DNA from: BRH-c25 sp964619815
GTDB lineage: Bacteria; Bacillota; Clostridia; Lutisporales; Lutisporaceae
Length of the DNA stretch: 5,520 nucleotides
Assembly (NCBI GenBank): GCA_964619815.1
Contig: CAZUGK010000215.1
Coordinates: 1-5,520 of the forward strand
Direction: 5' to 3'
Part shown: positions 1-5,520 of the stretch, piece after piece
Layout of the letters: each line of letters begins with the position of its first letter
Numbering within the stretch: position 1 is the first letter of the stretch
Notes under the pieces: model-generated
The model's database searches: none
The model's input: the letters and a program-made list of their open reading frames with translations, nothing else
What the model was told of the DNA's origin: nothing
Position numbers and translations under genes: made by a program

Positions 1-2
1 AT

Positions 3-2675
3 CCGCTTTCTCCTTCAAAGTTTCAGGATATGATTGGAAAGGCAGGAGCCTTGGATGCAGGTTACTGGGTATATGCCGCGCAATATTTCAGAGCCGATCA
101 AAAGCGGCAATATATTCATAAAGAGGATTATACCCCTCTGGCATATTTCAAGGCTATGAAGAATGGAAATATTAGGCTGGATGAAATCATCAAAACCGGA
201 GAGACAGTAGAGATACCTAAAGAGGAGGTGTTCTCGTACACTGCCGGAAGGATTTCAGGGGAACCTACTGAGGCGGACTGGAAAAACTCACCTTATACAG
301 AGGATTTTGCGGTGTATACAACAGGGGTAAAATCTGACATTAAAACTAGGGCTCAGATACTACATAACGGGACATCCATTTTTATCAGGGTGGAAAATTC
401 GGAGAGCAGTATGAGCCAGCTTGCAGCCGCCAGCTCTAGTAGAGATGTTTATGGCCCAGACTGTAATGAGTTTTTCTGGAAGTTTGATGATGCGCCTGCT
501 GCTGTCCATGCGGCGGTAAACAGAGAGGGGGGGATCTATGATGCCTTAAGTACAGGAATAGGCTCTGAAAACGCTACAGTTAATTTCGAAGGTATAAAAG
601 TTGTAAGTCAGGATTTTAATGATATGTGGGTAAGTGTAACCGAGCTGCCTTTAACTATCGACGAAACGAGGCATGCAAAACCGGGAGAATCCATCCGCCT
701 TGAAATAGCAAGATACCGGCCGCTTAGTGCGGAGAATGCGGAAAATAAGGACGGTGGAGTAAGAAGTACCTGCTGGGCTGTTACCTACGGCACTTACTTA
801 GGCTCTCAAAGTTTATGGGGTAAGGTCATCCTTTCCGAAACTCCGAACACTGCGAACCCTGTGACATGCACAGTTACATTTAACAGCAACGGAGGTAGTG
901 ATGTAGCCCCTATCAATGTTACAAGCGGCAGCGCAATCACAGCAGTTCCGGCAACTCCAACCAAAGAAGGCCATACATTTGATGGATGGTACAATGAAGC
1001 AACGTTAGAAAATGCATGGAATTTTGAAACAGACAAAGTGACTTCTGATATAACGCTGTATGCAAAATGGTTGGAGAATACAGAAGAACCGGGACAGGAC
1101 CAGGATAAAGTCCTTGTGAGCATCATGACACCGGCGGCGATCACAGGAGTAGCAAACGGAACAGCGAAGAATGCAGGAGCGCTGGGCTTGCCTTCTACAG
1201 TTAAATTGGAAATCAAAGCCACAACGGAAGGTAGCATAGAAGTAATAGAAGCAGATGTAACATGGAATGTGGCGAACTCAAGCTATAACCCAGATTCAAA
1301 AGATGCACAGACCTTTACGGTGACCGGAACTGTGACATTGCCGGAGGGAGTAGTAAATCCGGACGAGATTCCGCAGACCGTAAGTATAGAAGTGATAGTA
1401 AAGGCGGCGGAAATACCAACAACTCCAGAGACACCGACACCGACACCAACACCAACACCGGCTCCGGTGTATGAAACAAAGGTTGAGGAGGGACAGGTGA
1501 CAACGACGATACCCGTGAAGACTACAACGGACGCAAATGGAAGGGCTGTTGCGGTAATATCCGAGAACCAGTTGGCTGACGCCATCGCCAAGGCAGCGGC
1601 GGAAGCTGCAAAACAGGGTACAAAGACCGAAACAACTGTCAGAATTGAAGTAAGTGCGACTGCAAATACCAAGACAGCCGGGGTTAATTTGACAGCGGAA
1701 GCCTTGACAAAGTTCATAGAGAGCAAAGTAGATACACTGGTTATCTTCACACCATTTGGAGCAATGACCTTTGATCAAAAAAATGCAGCGGGTATCTTAA
1801 AGCAATCGGCAGGAACGGTTACCATCACTGCCGCAAAGGTTGAAGCAGCGGAGTTAACGGCGGAAATACGGCAGAAGGTTGGAGACAGACCCGTTGTGAG
1901 CCTTGATATAATCGGTAAGAATCAGACAATATCACAACTTGGCGGAAATGCGACAGTGACCATACCTTATATACTCAAAGCTGGTGAAAATCCAAACGCA
2001 CTTGTCGTCTACTATATCAATGAGGCAGGAAAGCTCAAAGTAGTAACTAATGGGAAGTATGACCCGACGACAGGGACAATAACCTTCAAGACACCGCATT
2101 TCTCAAAGTATGCCATAGGATACAACAAGCTTGACTTTGTAGATGTGGCAGACAATGCTTGGTACGGCAACGCAGTGACCTTTGCGGCGGCAAGGGGAAT
2201 AACCGCCGGGGTGGGTAAGGTCAACTTTGGTTCAGATGAAGCTGTAACCAGAGCGCAAGCCCTGGTAATGATTATGAAAGCATTCGGCATCAACCCTGAT
2301 GAAAACGCAGAAAACAACTTCAGCGATGCAGGGAATACCTACTACACTGGATACCTTGCGGCGGCAAAGAGCTTGGGAATAACCAGCGGAGTGGGCGGCA
2401 ACTTGTTTGTGCCTGACAGGCAGATTACAAGGCAAGAAATGTTCGTATTTGTATATAATACGCTTAAGAGTATTGATGAACTACCGGCAGGAACTACCGC
2501 AAAGAGTATGGCGGACTTTAAGGATGTAGAGAAGGTTGCCGATTATGCAAATAAAGCCGTTGAATTATTTGTAAAGACTGGAATTATATCCGGAAGCAGC
2601 GGAAATATACTGCCGGCAGATTCGGCGAGCAGAGCACAATTTGTACAGATTCTTTTTAATATTATTAATCGTTAA
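3..2675 (+). CDS. SLH-domain surface protein with CBM9/DOMON-like module, 3' part of a longer gene
   Basis: C-terminal part of a secreted, cell-wall-attached multidomain protein, probably a carbohydrate-active enzyme or glycan-binding protein. The frame is open from the window edge. The first Met (position 30) has no ribosome binding site and no signal peptide follows, so the true start lies upstream. Residues counted from that Met: about 1-60 is the tail of an unidentified domain rich in aromatics; about 70-270 resembles a CBM9/DOMON-type beta-sandwich (G-x-x-T-x-A-D-W opening, strand near 113-122, closing LWGKVIL); 279-348 is an InlB B-repeat/Flg_new module (VTFNSNGG, FDGWY, LYAKW); about 360-459 is a Big_4-like Ig module; 462-480 is a Thr-Pro linker; 481-699 is the region that often precedes SLH domains in clostridia (ends HFSKYAIGYN); three SLH domains lie at about 701-753, 762-815 and 826-880. 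SLH domains bind secondary cell wall polymers, which places the protein outside the cell. The catalytic activity, if any, cannot be read from this fragment. Confidence is high for SLH anchoring and moderate for the CBM9-like call. Confidence 0.9.
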   Translation, partial: PLSPSKFQDMIGKAGALDAGYWVYAAQYFRADQKRQYIHKEDYTPLAYFKAMKNGNIRLDEIIKTGETVEIPKEEVFSYTAGRISGEPTEADWKNSPYTEDFAVYTTGVKSDIKTRAQILHNGTSIFIRVENSESSMSQLAAASSSRDVYGPDCNEFFWKFDDAPAAVHAAVNREGGIYDALSTGIGSENATVNFEGIKVVSQDFNDMWVSVTELPLTIDETRHAKPGESIRLEIARYRPLSAENAENKDGGVRSTCWAVTYGTYLGSQSLWGKVILSETPNTANPVTCTVTFNSNGGSDVAPINVTSGSAITAVPATPTKEGHTFDGWYNEATLENAWNFETDKVTSDITLYAKWLENTEEPGQDQDKVLVSIMTPAAITGVANGTAKNAGALGLPSTVKLEIKATTEGSIEVIEADVTWNVANSSYNPDSKDAQTFTVTGTVTLPEGVVNPDEIPQTVSIEVIVKAAEIPTTPETPTPTPTPTPAPVYETKVEEGQVTTTIPVKTTTDANGRAVAVISENQLADAIAKAAAEAAKQGTKTETTVRIEVSATANTKTAGVNLTAEALTKFIESKVDTLVIFTPFGAMTFDQKNAAGILKQSAGTVTITAAKVEAAELTAEIRQKVGDRPVVSLDIIGKNQTISQLGGNATVTIPYILKAGENPNALVVYYINEAGKLKVVTNGKYDPTTGTITFKTPHFSKYAIGYNKLDFVDVADNAWYGNAVTFAAARGITAGVGKVNFGSDEAVTRAQALVMIMKAFGINPDENAENNFSDAGNTYYTGYLAAAKSLGITSGVGGNLFVPDRQITRQEMFVFVYNTLKSIDELPAGTTAKSMADFKDVEKVADYANKAVELFVKTGIISGSSGNILPADSASRAQFVQILFNIINR
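1431..1460 (+). repeat. Five tandem ACACCR hexamers encoding the Thr-Pro linker
   Basis: Five back-to-back 6-bp units (ACACCG, ACACCG, ACACCA, ACACCA, ACACCG) sit in frame and encode five Thr-Pro dipeptides, residues 468-477 counted from the Met at 30. Such linkers are typical flexible, often glycosylated spacers between modules of clostridial cell-surface enzymes. Copy number could vary between strains by slippage without breaking the frame, because the unit is two codons long. Confidence 0.85.
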
Positions 2676-2685
2676 AACATTGATA

Positions 2686-2732
2686 AAGACTGGGATAGCC
2701 TTATGTCAAGGGCTATTCCGGTCTTGTTTTTT
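2686..2732 (+). terminator. Intrinsic terminator of the SLH-protein gene
   Basis: A 15-bp stem pairs 2686-2700 with 2711-2725, with two G-U wobbles and a 10-nt loop, and is followed by G and then six T residues at 2727-2732. It begins 11 nt after the TAA stop of the SLH gene, so the next gene is probably not cotranscribed except by read-through. Confidence 0.88.
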
Positions 2733-2768
2733 AGATGATTTTCAATAACCAATCAGAGTATAAATAAT

Positions 2769-2773
2769 GGGGG
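2769..2773 (+). promoter_or_regulatory. Ribosome binding site of the oxidoreductase gene
   Basis: A GGGGG run sits 6 nt before the ATG at 2780 and fixes that start. A TATAAA at 2759-2764 could be read as a -10 box, but it has no suitable -35 partner and would put the transcript start on the ribosome binding site, so no promoter is called in the 47 nt after the terminator. Confidence 0.7.
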
Positions 2774-2779
2774 ATTAGC

Positions 2780-4003
2780 ATGAAGATAATAATCTTAGGA
2801 GCAGGCGGAAGAGGGGATGTCTATGCCCGTTTCGGAACAATGGAAGGTATAGAAATTGCAGCTGTTGCAGATATAAACCCTGATAGATTGAAGAAGTTTT
2901 CAAAGGCTCATAATGTCCTGGAGGACAGACTTTTTACGTCATGGGAAGAAGCTCTGGAAAAAGAGAAGTATGCTGACGCGGTCGTGAATGCGTTACCGGA
3001 CAGAGACCATTTCGTGCCTACTATGAAGGCCCTGGACAAGGGGTATCATGTGTTACTTGAAAAACCTATGTCTCCCAGTGAAGATGAATGCAAGAAGATG
3101 GTTGAAAGGGCTGAGGAAAAAGGTCTTATTCTAATGGTATGCCATGTGCTGAGATATTCTCCTTTCTTTGAAAAGCTGAAAGAGGTATTGGATAGTGGAA
3201 GAATAGGAGAGATAGTTAACTTGCAGTTGACTGAAAATGTGGTTTACTGGCATTTTGTTCATTCCTTTGTAAGGGGTATATTTAGAAATGAGGAGCTCTC
3301 CAGCCCATGGATTCTTGCCAAGTCCTGCCATGATCTTGATATAATCGGGTATCTTACAGGTAAAAAGTGCGTTTCTGTAGTTTCTGAAGGTAGTCTGATG
3401 TACTATAGGAAAGAGAATGCGCCGGAAGGTGCTCCTGATTTTTGTTTGGATGGATGCCCGCATGAAAAGAGCTGTCCGCATTTTGCACCAGCAATTTATT
3501 TGAAAGATATGCAGAACATAAGCTGGTTTACTGCAAAGGTATCGCCCGATGATTCAATTAAAGGAAGATATGAAGCTTTACAAAAAGGGTCGTTTGGAAA
3601 ATGTGCCTACAAATGCGACAACAATGTTACCGACCATCAGAGCGCTATATTTCAGATGGAAGGCGGAATGACGGCAACCTTTAATATGTGTGGCTTTTCC
3701 AGCGAAAATACCAGGACTTTAAGAGTTTACGGGACTAAAGGGGATATAAGGGGGCATCTGGAAAAAGGTGAACTTGAAATTACAGATTTCCTTACCATGA
3801 ATATAGAAGTAATTAAGGTTGATTTTACTACCATTGTATCCGGCCATGGAGGAGGTGATTCAAGACTTATGAAGGATTTTATTGAGGTATTGGACGGAAA
3901 GAAGGGAGAAGTAAAATCTTCTGCCCGGCTTTCTTTGCAAAGTCACCTTATGGCTTTTGCAGCAGAAAAATCCAGAAAAGAGGGTATAAGAGTTTTAATA
4001 TAA
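2780..4003 (+). CDS. Gfo/Idh/MocA-family NAD(P)-dependent oxidoreductase, cysteine-rich subfamily
   Basis: Cytoplasmic dehydrogenase, complete at 407 aa, of the family that oxidises or reduces sugars, cyclitols and related alcohols using NAD(P). The N-terminal Rossmann fold shows GAGGRG at residues 7-12 and an acidic D31 at the end of the second strand, which suggests NAD preference. EKP at 94-96 is the family motif with the catalytic Lys (K95). The active-site helix carries CHDLD at 183-187, with H184 and D187 as the likely equivalents of the conserved catalytic His/Asp region. The C-terminal alpha/beta domain contains a five-cysteine set (C222, C226, C232, C275, C279) and a CDNNVTDHQ stretch at 279-287, which I recall as typical of a broad, poorly characterised branch of the family. 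The C-terminal SHLMAFAAEKSR is also family-typical. The substrate cannot be assigned. Terminators on both sides suggest a single-gene unit. Its position next to a polysaccharide-related surface protein fits a role in sugar metabolism, but that is inference. Confidence 0.92.
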   Translation: MKIIILGAGGRGDVYARFGTMEGIEIAAVADINPDRLKKFSKAHNVLEDRLFTSWEEALEKEKYADAVVNALPDRDHFVPTMKALDKGYHVLLEKPMSPSEDECKKMVERAEEKGLILMVCHVLRYSPFFEKLKEVLDSGRIGEIVNLQLTENVVYWHFVHSFVRGIFRNEELSSPWILAKSCHDLDIIGYLTGKKCVSVVSEGSLMYYRKENAPEGAPDFCLDGCPHEKSCPHFAPAIYLKDMQNISWFTAKVSPDDSIKGRYEALQKGSFGKCAYKCDNNVTDHQSAIFQMEGGMTATFNMCGFSSENTRTLRVYGTKGDIRGHLEKGELEITDFLTMNIEVIKVDFTTIVSGHGGGDSRLMKDFIEVLDGKKGEVKSSARLSLQSHLMAFAAEKSRKEGIRVLI

Positions 4004-4042
4004 GGGTAAATATAATAAACAGATAGAATCTTGTGCACAAGG

Positions 4043-4094
4043 ATATGCCCCCTTGGGATTAACAGAGTTTGCTAATTCCAAGGGGGCATATTTT
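4043..4094 (+). terminator. Long hairpin, probable terminator of the oxidoreductase gene
   Basis: Positions 4043-4061 pair with 4073-4091 over 19 bp with a single G-U wobble and an 11-nt loop. The core is CCCCC against GGGGG, and the 3' arm is followed by TTT. It lies 39 nt after the oxidoreductase stop. The U-run is short and partly able to pair with the AAGG before the stem, so termination may be weaker than the stem suggests; transcript protection is an alternative role. A 10-bp palindrome, TTGTGCACAA, lies just before it at 4031-4040. Confidence 0.7.
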
Positions 4095-4332
4095 AATGAG
4101 AATAGAGCTCTTGATAATTTCACCCATGATGAAGGTTTCAAAGAAAGCTCCCGCCATCATACCGTTTTTGGCAAGGCACTTTTACTGAGCCTGTTAAAAG
4201 TTTCAAATAGAATGAACAATATCAATTACCCTTCCAGAAGAAGAAGATGGCTCAAATCGGTTATAGATTTGGAAATGATTAAAATATTACATACTACAGG
4301 TTAAAATGTTACACTATATTCCTGTTTCTTTA

Positions 4333-4341
4333 TGCTATAAT
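4333..4341 (+). promoter_or_regulatory. Extended -10 promoter candidate
   Basis: TGC directly precedes a perfect TATAAT (4336-4341), giving a consensus extended -10 element. No good -35 box lies at 16-18 nt; the nearest resemblance, GTTACA at 4308-4313, is 22 nt away. Extended -10 promoters can work without a -35 box. Initiation near 4348 would give a transcript of roughly 95 nt ending at the hairpin at 4404-4443, or a leader reading towards the response regulator if that hairpin is bypassed. Confidence 0.4.
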
Positions 4342-4403
4342 TCAATCATTGCGAAAAAGGTAATCAACTGTAAAAAACTTTTCCTCGGCAGCAAATAATA
4401 GCA

Positions 4404-4443
4404 AAAACCCATCGAACTCACTATAGCGGATTTGATGGGTTTT
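4404..4443. terminator. Hairpin usable as a terminator on either strand
   Basis: Positions 4404-4416 pair with 4431-4443 over 13 bp with one G-U wobble and a 14-nt loop. On the + strand the stem ends in TTTT and continues GATTTTG. On the - strand the same stem is followed by a run of five T, the better tail. It would isolate the response-regulator promoter from upstream transcription, end the putative short RNA starting near 4348, and could also have served a gene on the minus strand ending near 4451. Confidence 0.6.
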
Positions 4444-4520
4444 GATTTTGTCACAAATTGATAAAAATGGCAGCAGCTGCTGGTTGGCGGCTTTGAGCGA
4501 TTATTTCGACAGCAATATCG

Positions 4521-4550
4521 TTGACGAGTGTGGTTGCAGTGTAATAGAAT
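4521..4550 (+). promoter_or_regulatory. Sigma-A-type promoter for the two-component operon
   Basis: TTGACG (4521-4526) and TAGAAT (4545-4550) each match the consensus at five of six positions, with an 18-nt spacer. Initiation near 4557 would leave an untranslated leader of about 80 nt before the response-regulator ATG at 4639. The palindrome CAGCAGCTGCTG at 4471-4482 lies about 40 bp before the -35 box and might be a regulator site, but nothing else supports that. Confidence 0.5.
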
Positions 4551-4626
4551 ATGTTTTAGATAAATTTAGATGCAATTGATTTTAAATGGAAATAGCTCTC
4601 AACAATCTTTTTTATGAATTTTCATT

Positions 4627-4633
4627 GGGGTGA
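4627..4633 (+). promoter_or_regulatory. Ribosome binding site that sets the response-regulator start
   Basis: GGGGTGA lies 5 nt before the ATG at 4639. The in-frame GTG at 4630 falls inside this sequence, so the longer reading beginning at 4630 would have no binding site of its own. ATG 4639 is therefore the preferred start and yields the expected N-terminus of a receiver domain. Confidence 0.8.
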
Positions 4634-4638
4634 GATAT

Positions 4639-5424
4639 ATGCTGAAGGTGCTTATTGTCGATGATGAGAGATACGTCTGCGAAAGTCTGATAAATGCGCT
4701 GGACTGGGAGGAGCTTGGCTTTGAAAAGCCTTTGTCGGCATCCAATGGTAAAGTTGCGTTGGAGATAATAAAACACGGTGATATCGGCCTGGTTATAACC
4801 GATGTCAAAATGCCGGTGATGGATGGGCTTGGGCTTGCCAGGTACATCAATAAGTTTTATACGAAAATATATATTATATTCATCAGTGCATATGATGAAT
4901 TCCAGTATGCCCGGCAGGCGATGGAATTTGGTGTGAAAAGTTATCTTTTAAAACCTGTTGAAAAGGATATTCTAAAGGATACTGTTGTGAGAGTTATGAA
5001 CCTTAAGGATTTCAAACAGGATAATGCCGGAATGAAGCTCGATTCGGAAGATGTAAATGCAATGCTTGTCAGAAAAGTTCAGAAATATATTCTGGACAAT
5101 TTTGACAGGAAGATTTCCCTTTCAGAAGTTGCAGAGCAAATGTTTATATCGCCCCAGCACCTATGTAAAAAATTCAAGAAAATTACGGGGATGCAATTTG
5201 TGGATTATGTGTTGAATGTTAAGATTAAAAAAGCGAAGAGTCTTATAATGAATTCCAGTATTAAGGTAAAGGACCTTGCAATACAGCTGGGCTTCAATGA
5301 TTACACCTATTTTTGTAAGGTTTTTAAAAAGTATGAAGGTGTGTCGCCTCTGCAGTACAGAGCCAAATTTGTACTCTTGGATAAGCAGCCTGAAGCAGCA
5401 TCCGGAGAGGGCGAGTATGTATAG
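4639..5424 (+). CDS. YesN-type response regulator: receiver domain plus AraC-family DNA-binding domain
   Basis: Cytoplasmic transcription regulator of a two-component system, 261 aa. The receiver domain covers residues 1-120, with the acidic pocket D8-D9, the phosphoacceptor D55 (in ITDVKMP), the switch residue S83 (in FISAYDEF) and the conserved K105 in LLKP. A short linker, about 121-140, leads to an AraC/HTH_18 domain at about 142-243 with two helix-turn-helix units: one around 160-185 (LSEVAEQMFIS...LCKKFKK) and one around 208-236 (VKDLAIQLGFNDYTYFCKVFKK), followed by the family signature GVSPLQYR. All catalytic receiver residues are present. Many YesN proteins are about 500 aa with an extra central region; this one is the compact form. 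Its 3' end overlaps the next gene by 8 bp, which indicates translational coupling. YesN-type regulators usually control neighbouring sugar or oligosaccharide uptake and hydrolase genes; that target is inferred here. Confidence 0.93.
   Translation: MLKVLIVDDERYVCESLINALDWEELGFEKPLSASNGKVALEIIKHGDIGLVITDVKMPVMDGLGLARYINKFYTKIYIIFISAYDEFQYARQAMEFGVKSYLLKPVEKDILKDTVVRVMNLKDFKQDNAGMKLDSEDVNAMLVRKVQKYILDNFDRKISLSEVAEQMFISPQHLCKKFKKITGMQFVDYVLNVKIKKAKSLIMNSSIKVKDLAIQLGFNDYTYFCKVFKKYEGVSPLQYRAKFVLLDKQPEAASGEGEYV
5404..5411 (+). promoter_or_regulatory. Ribosome binding site of the downstream membrane protein gene
   Basis: GGAGAGGG, inside the last codons of the response regulator, lies 5 nt before the ATG at 5417 and supports that start and the 8-bp overlap of the two genes. 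Confidence 0.75.
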
Positions 5425-5520
5425 AATCAACAAAAGAGTCAAGCTTAAGGATTTCCTTATGCTTGTTTCCATATTTCTTACAATTCTGACCATGATCGTA
5501 TCCTTAGCCCTGATTTACTC
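5417..5520 (+). CDS. N-terminus of a membrane protein, probably the partner YesM-type sensor histidine kinase (partial)
   Basis: Only the first 34 codons are inside the window. They show a short basic N-terminus (R3, K6, R7, K9, K11) followed by a hydrophobic stretch from residue 13 to 34, as expected for the first transmembrane helix of a membrane sensor. The ATG overlaps the end of the response regulator by 8 bp and has a strong ribosome binding site. A regulator of the YesN type is very commonly paired with a YesM-type histidine kinase having an extracellular sensing domain, so that is the favoured identity. No HAMP or kinase motif is visible because the gene is cut by the window end, and another membrane protein is possible. 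Confidence 0.65.
   Translation, partial: MYRINKRVKLKDFLMLVSIFLTILTMIVSLALIY

Larger units (their letters stand above)
4004..4638. other. 635-nt intergenic region without a convincing gene
   Basis: The stretch between the oxidoreductase and the response regulator holds the hairpin at 4043-4094, an extended -10 promoter at 4333-4341, a second hairpin at 4404-4443, a 12-bp palindrome at 4471-4482 (CAGCAGCTGCTG), and a sigma-A-type promoter at 4521-4550. Between 4095 and 4330 I see nothing I can name. An 83-codon open frame from a TTG at 4053 begins inside the first hairpin and resembles no family I know. A minus-strand open stretch at 4451-4555 may be the end of a decayed gene. The size and the mix of leftover signals suggest a site of past rearrangement or gene loss. 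Confidence 0.5.

Noticed and set aside
1431..1460. Tandem hexamers considered as a CRISPR or regulatory repeat
   Set aside because: There are no spacers, the unit is 6 bp, and it is fully explained as the Thr-Pro linker of the surface protein.
806..1778. Several long minus-strand open frames opposite the SLH-protein gene
   Set aside because: They are antisense to a strongly supported coding region, have low-complexity composition produced by the Thr-Pro and Val/Thr codons, and lack ribosome binding sites.
2012..2435. Minus-strand open frames opposite the first two SLH domains
   Set aside because: Shadows of the SLH coding frame with no recognisable protein features.
3131..3481. 116-codon minus-strand open frame within the oxidoreductase gene
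   Set aside because: Overlaps a complete, well-supported Gfo/Idh/MocA gene and resembles nothing I know.
4053..4304. 83-codon + strand open frame starting at TTG
   Set aside because: The start lies inside the 5' arm of the hairpin at 4043-4094, the frame runs through that hairpin, and the peptide shows no domain or family resemblance. An AAGGA 9 nt upstream is part of the same hairpin region and is not convincing.
4306..4398. 30-codon + strand open frame from ATG 4306, ending just before the hairpin at 4404
   Set aside because: Only a weak CAGG precedes the ATG, the extended -10 element lies inside it, and the peptide looks like chance translation of AT-rich DNA.
4333..4445. Riboswitch in the leader before the two-component genes
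   Set aside because: I could not match the sequence to the conserved cores of c-di-GMP, preQ1, THF, fluoride, guanidine or purine riboswitches, so only an unclassified transcript is proposed.
4599..4850. Minus-strand open frame opposite the receiver domain
   Set aside because: Antisense to an unmistakable receiver domain with all catalytic residues in place.
5161..5493. 110-codon minus-strand open frame opposite the AraC domain and the kinase start
   Set aside because: It crosses two overlapping + strand genes that have good ribosome binding sites, and has no features of its own.

Overview
The window looks like part of a low-to-moderate GC Gram-positive anaerobe of the Clostridia, probably a plant-polysaccharide degrader of the Ruminiclostridium/Hungateiclostridium sort. 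This is an inference from three things: a multidomain surface protein ending in three S-layer homology (SLH) domains, strong GGGG-type ribosome binding sites, and a YesN-type two-component regulator. No taxonomic marker gene is present.

Layout, left to right, with all convincing genes on the + strand. (1) 3-2675 is the C-terminal part of a large secreted protein whose start lies before the window. It carries a CBM9/DOMON-like module, an InlB-type B-repeat, a Big_4-like Ig module, a Thr-Pro linker, a conserved pre-SLH region and three SLH domains. A clean intrinsic terminator follows at 2686-2732. (2) 2780-4003 is a complete Gfo/Idh/MocA-family dehydrogenase of a cysteine-rich subfamily, followed by a long hairpin at 4043-4094. 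(3) 4004-4638 has no convincing gene. It holds that hairpin, an extended -10 promoter leading into a second, bidirectional-looking terminator (a possible short RNA), a possible minus-strand gene relic, and a sigma-A-type promoter for the next gene. (4) 4639-5424 is a response regulator with an AraC-type DNA-binding domain. It overlaps by 8 bp (5417-5424) the start of a membrane protein that runs off the window, most likely the partner YesM-type sensor histidine kinase.

Read together, the window fits a carbohydrate-utilisation neighbourhood. The surface-anchored protein would bind or process polysaccharide at the cell wall, the NAD(P)-dependent oxidoreductase could act on a sugar or cyclitol, and the two-component system could sense an extracellular glycan and activate nearby transport or hydrolase genes. 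Each unit appears to be transcribed separately, since terminators lie between them, so functional linkage is inferred from position only.

I did not find a clearly novel system. The points most worth following up are the cysteine cluster in the oxidoreductase, the small putative transcript at about 4348-4445, and the missing N-terminal part of the surface protein.
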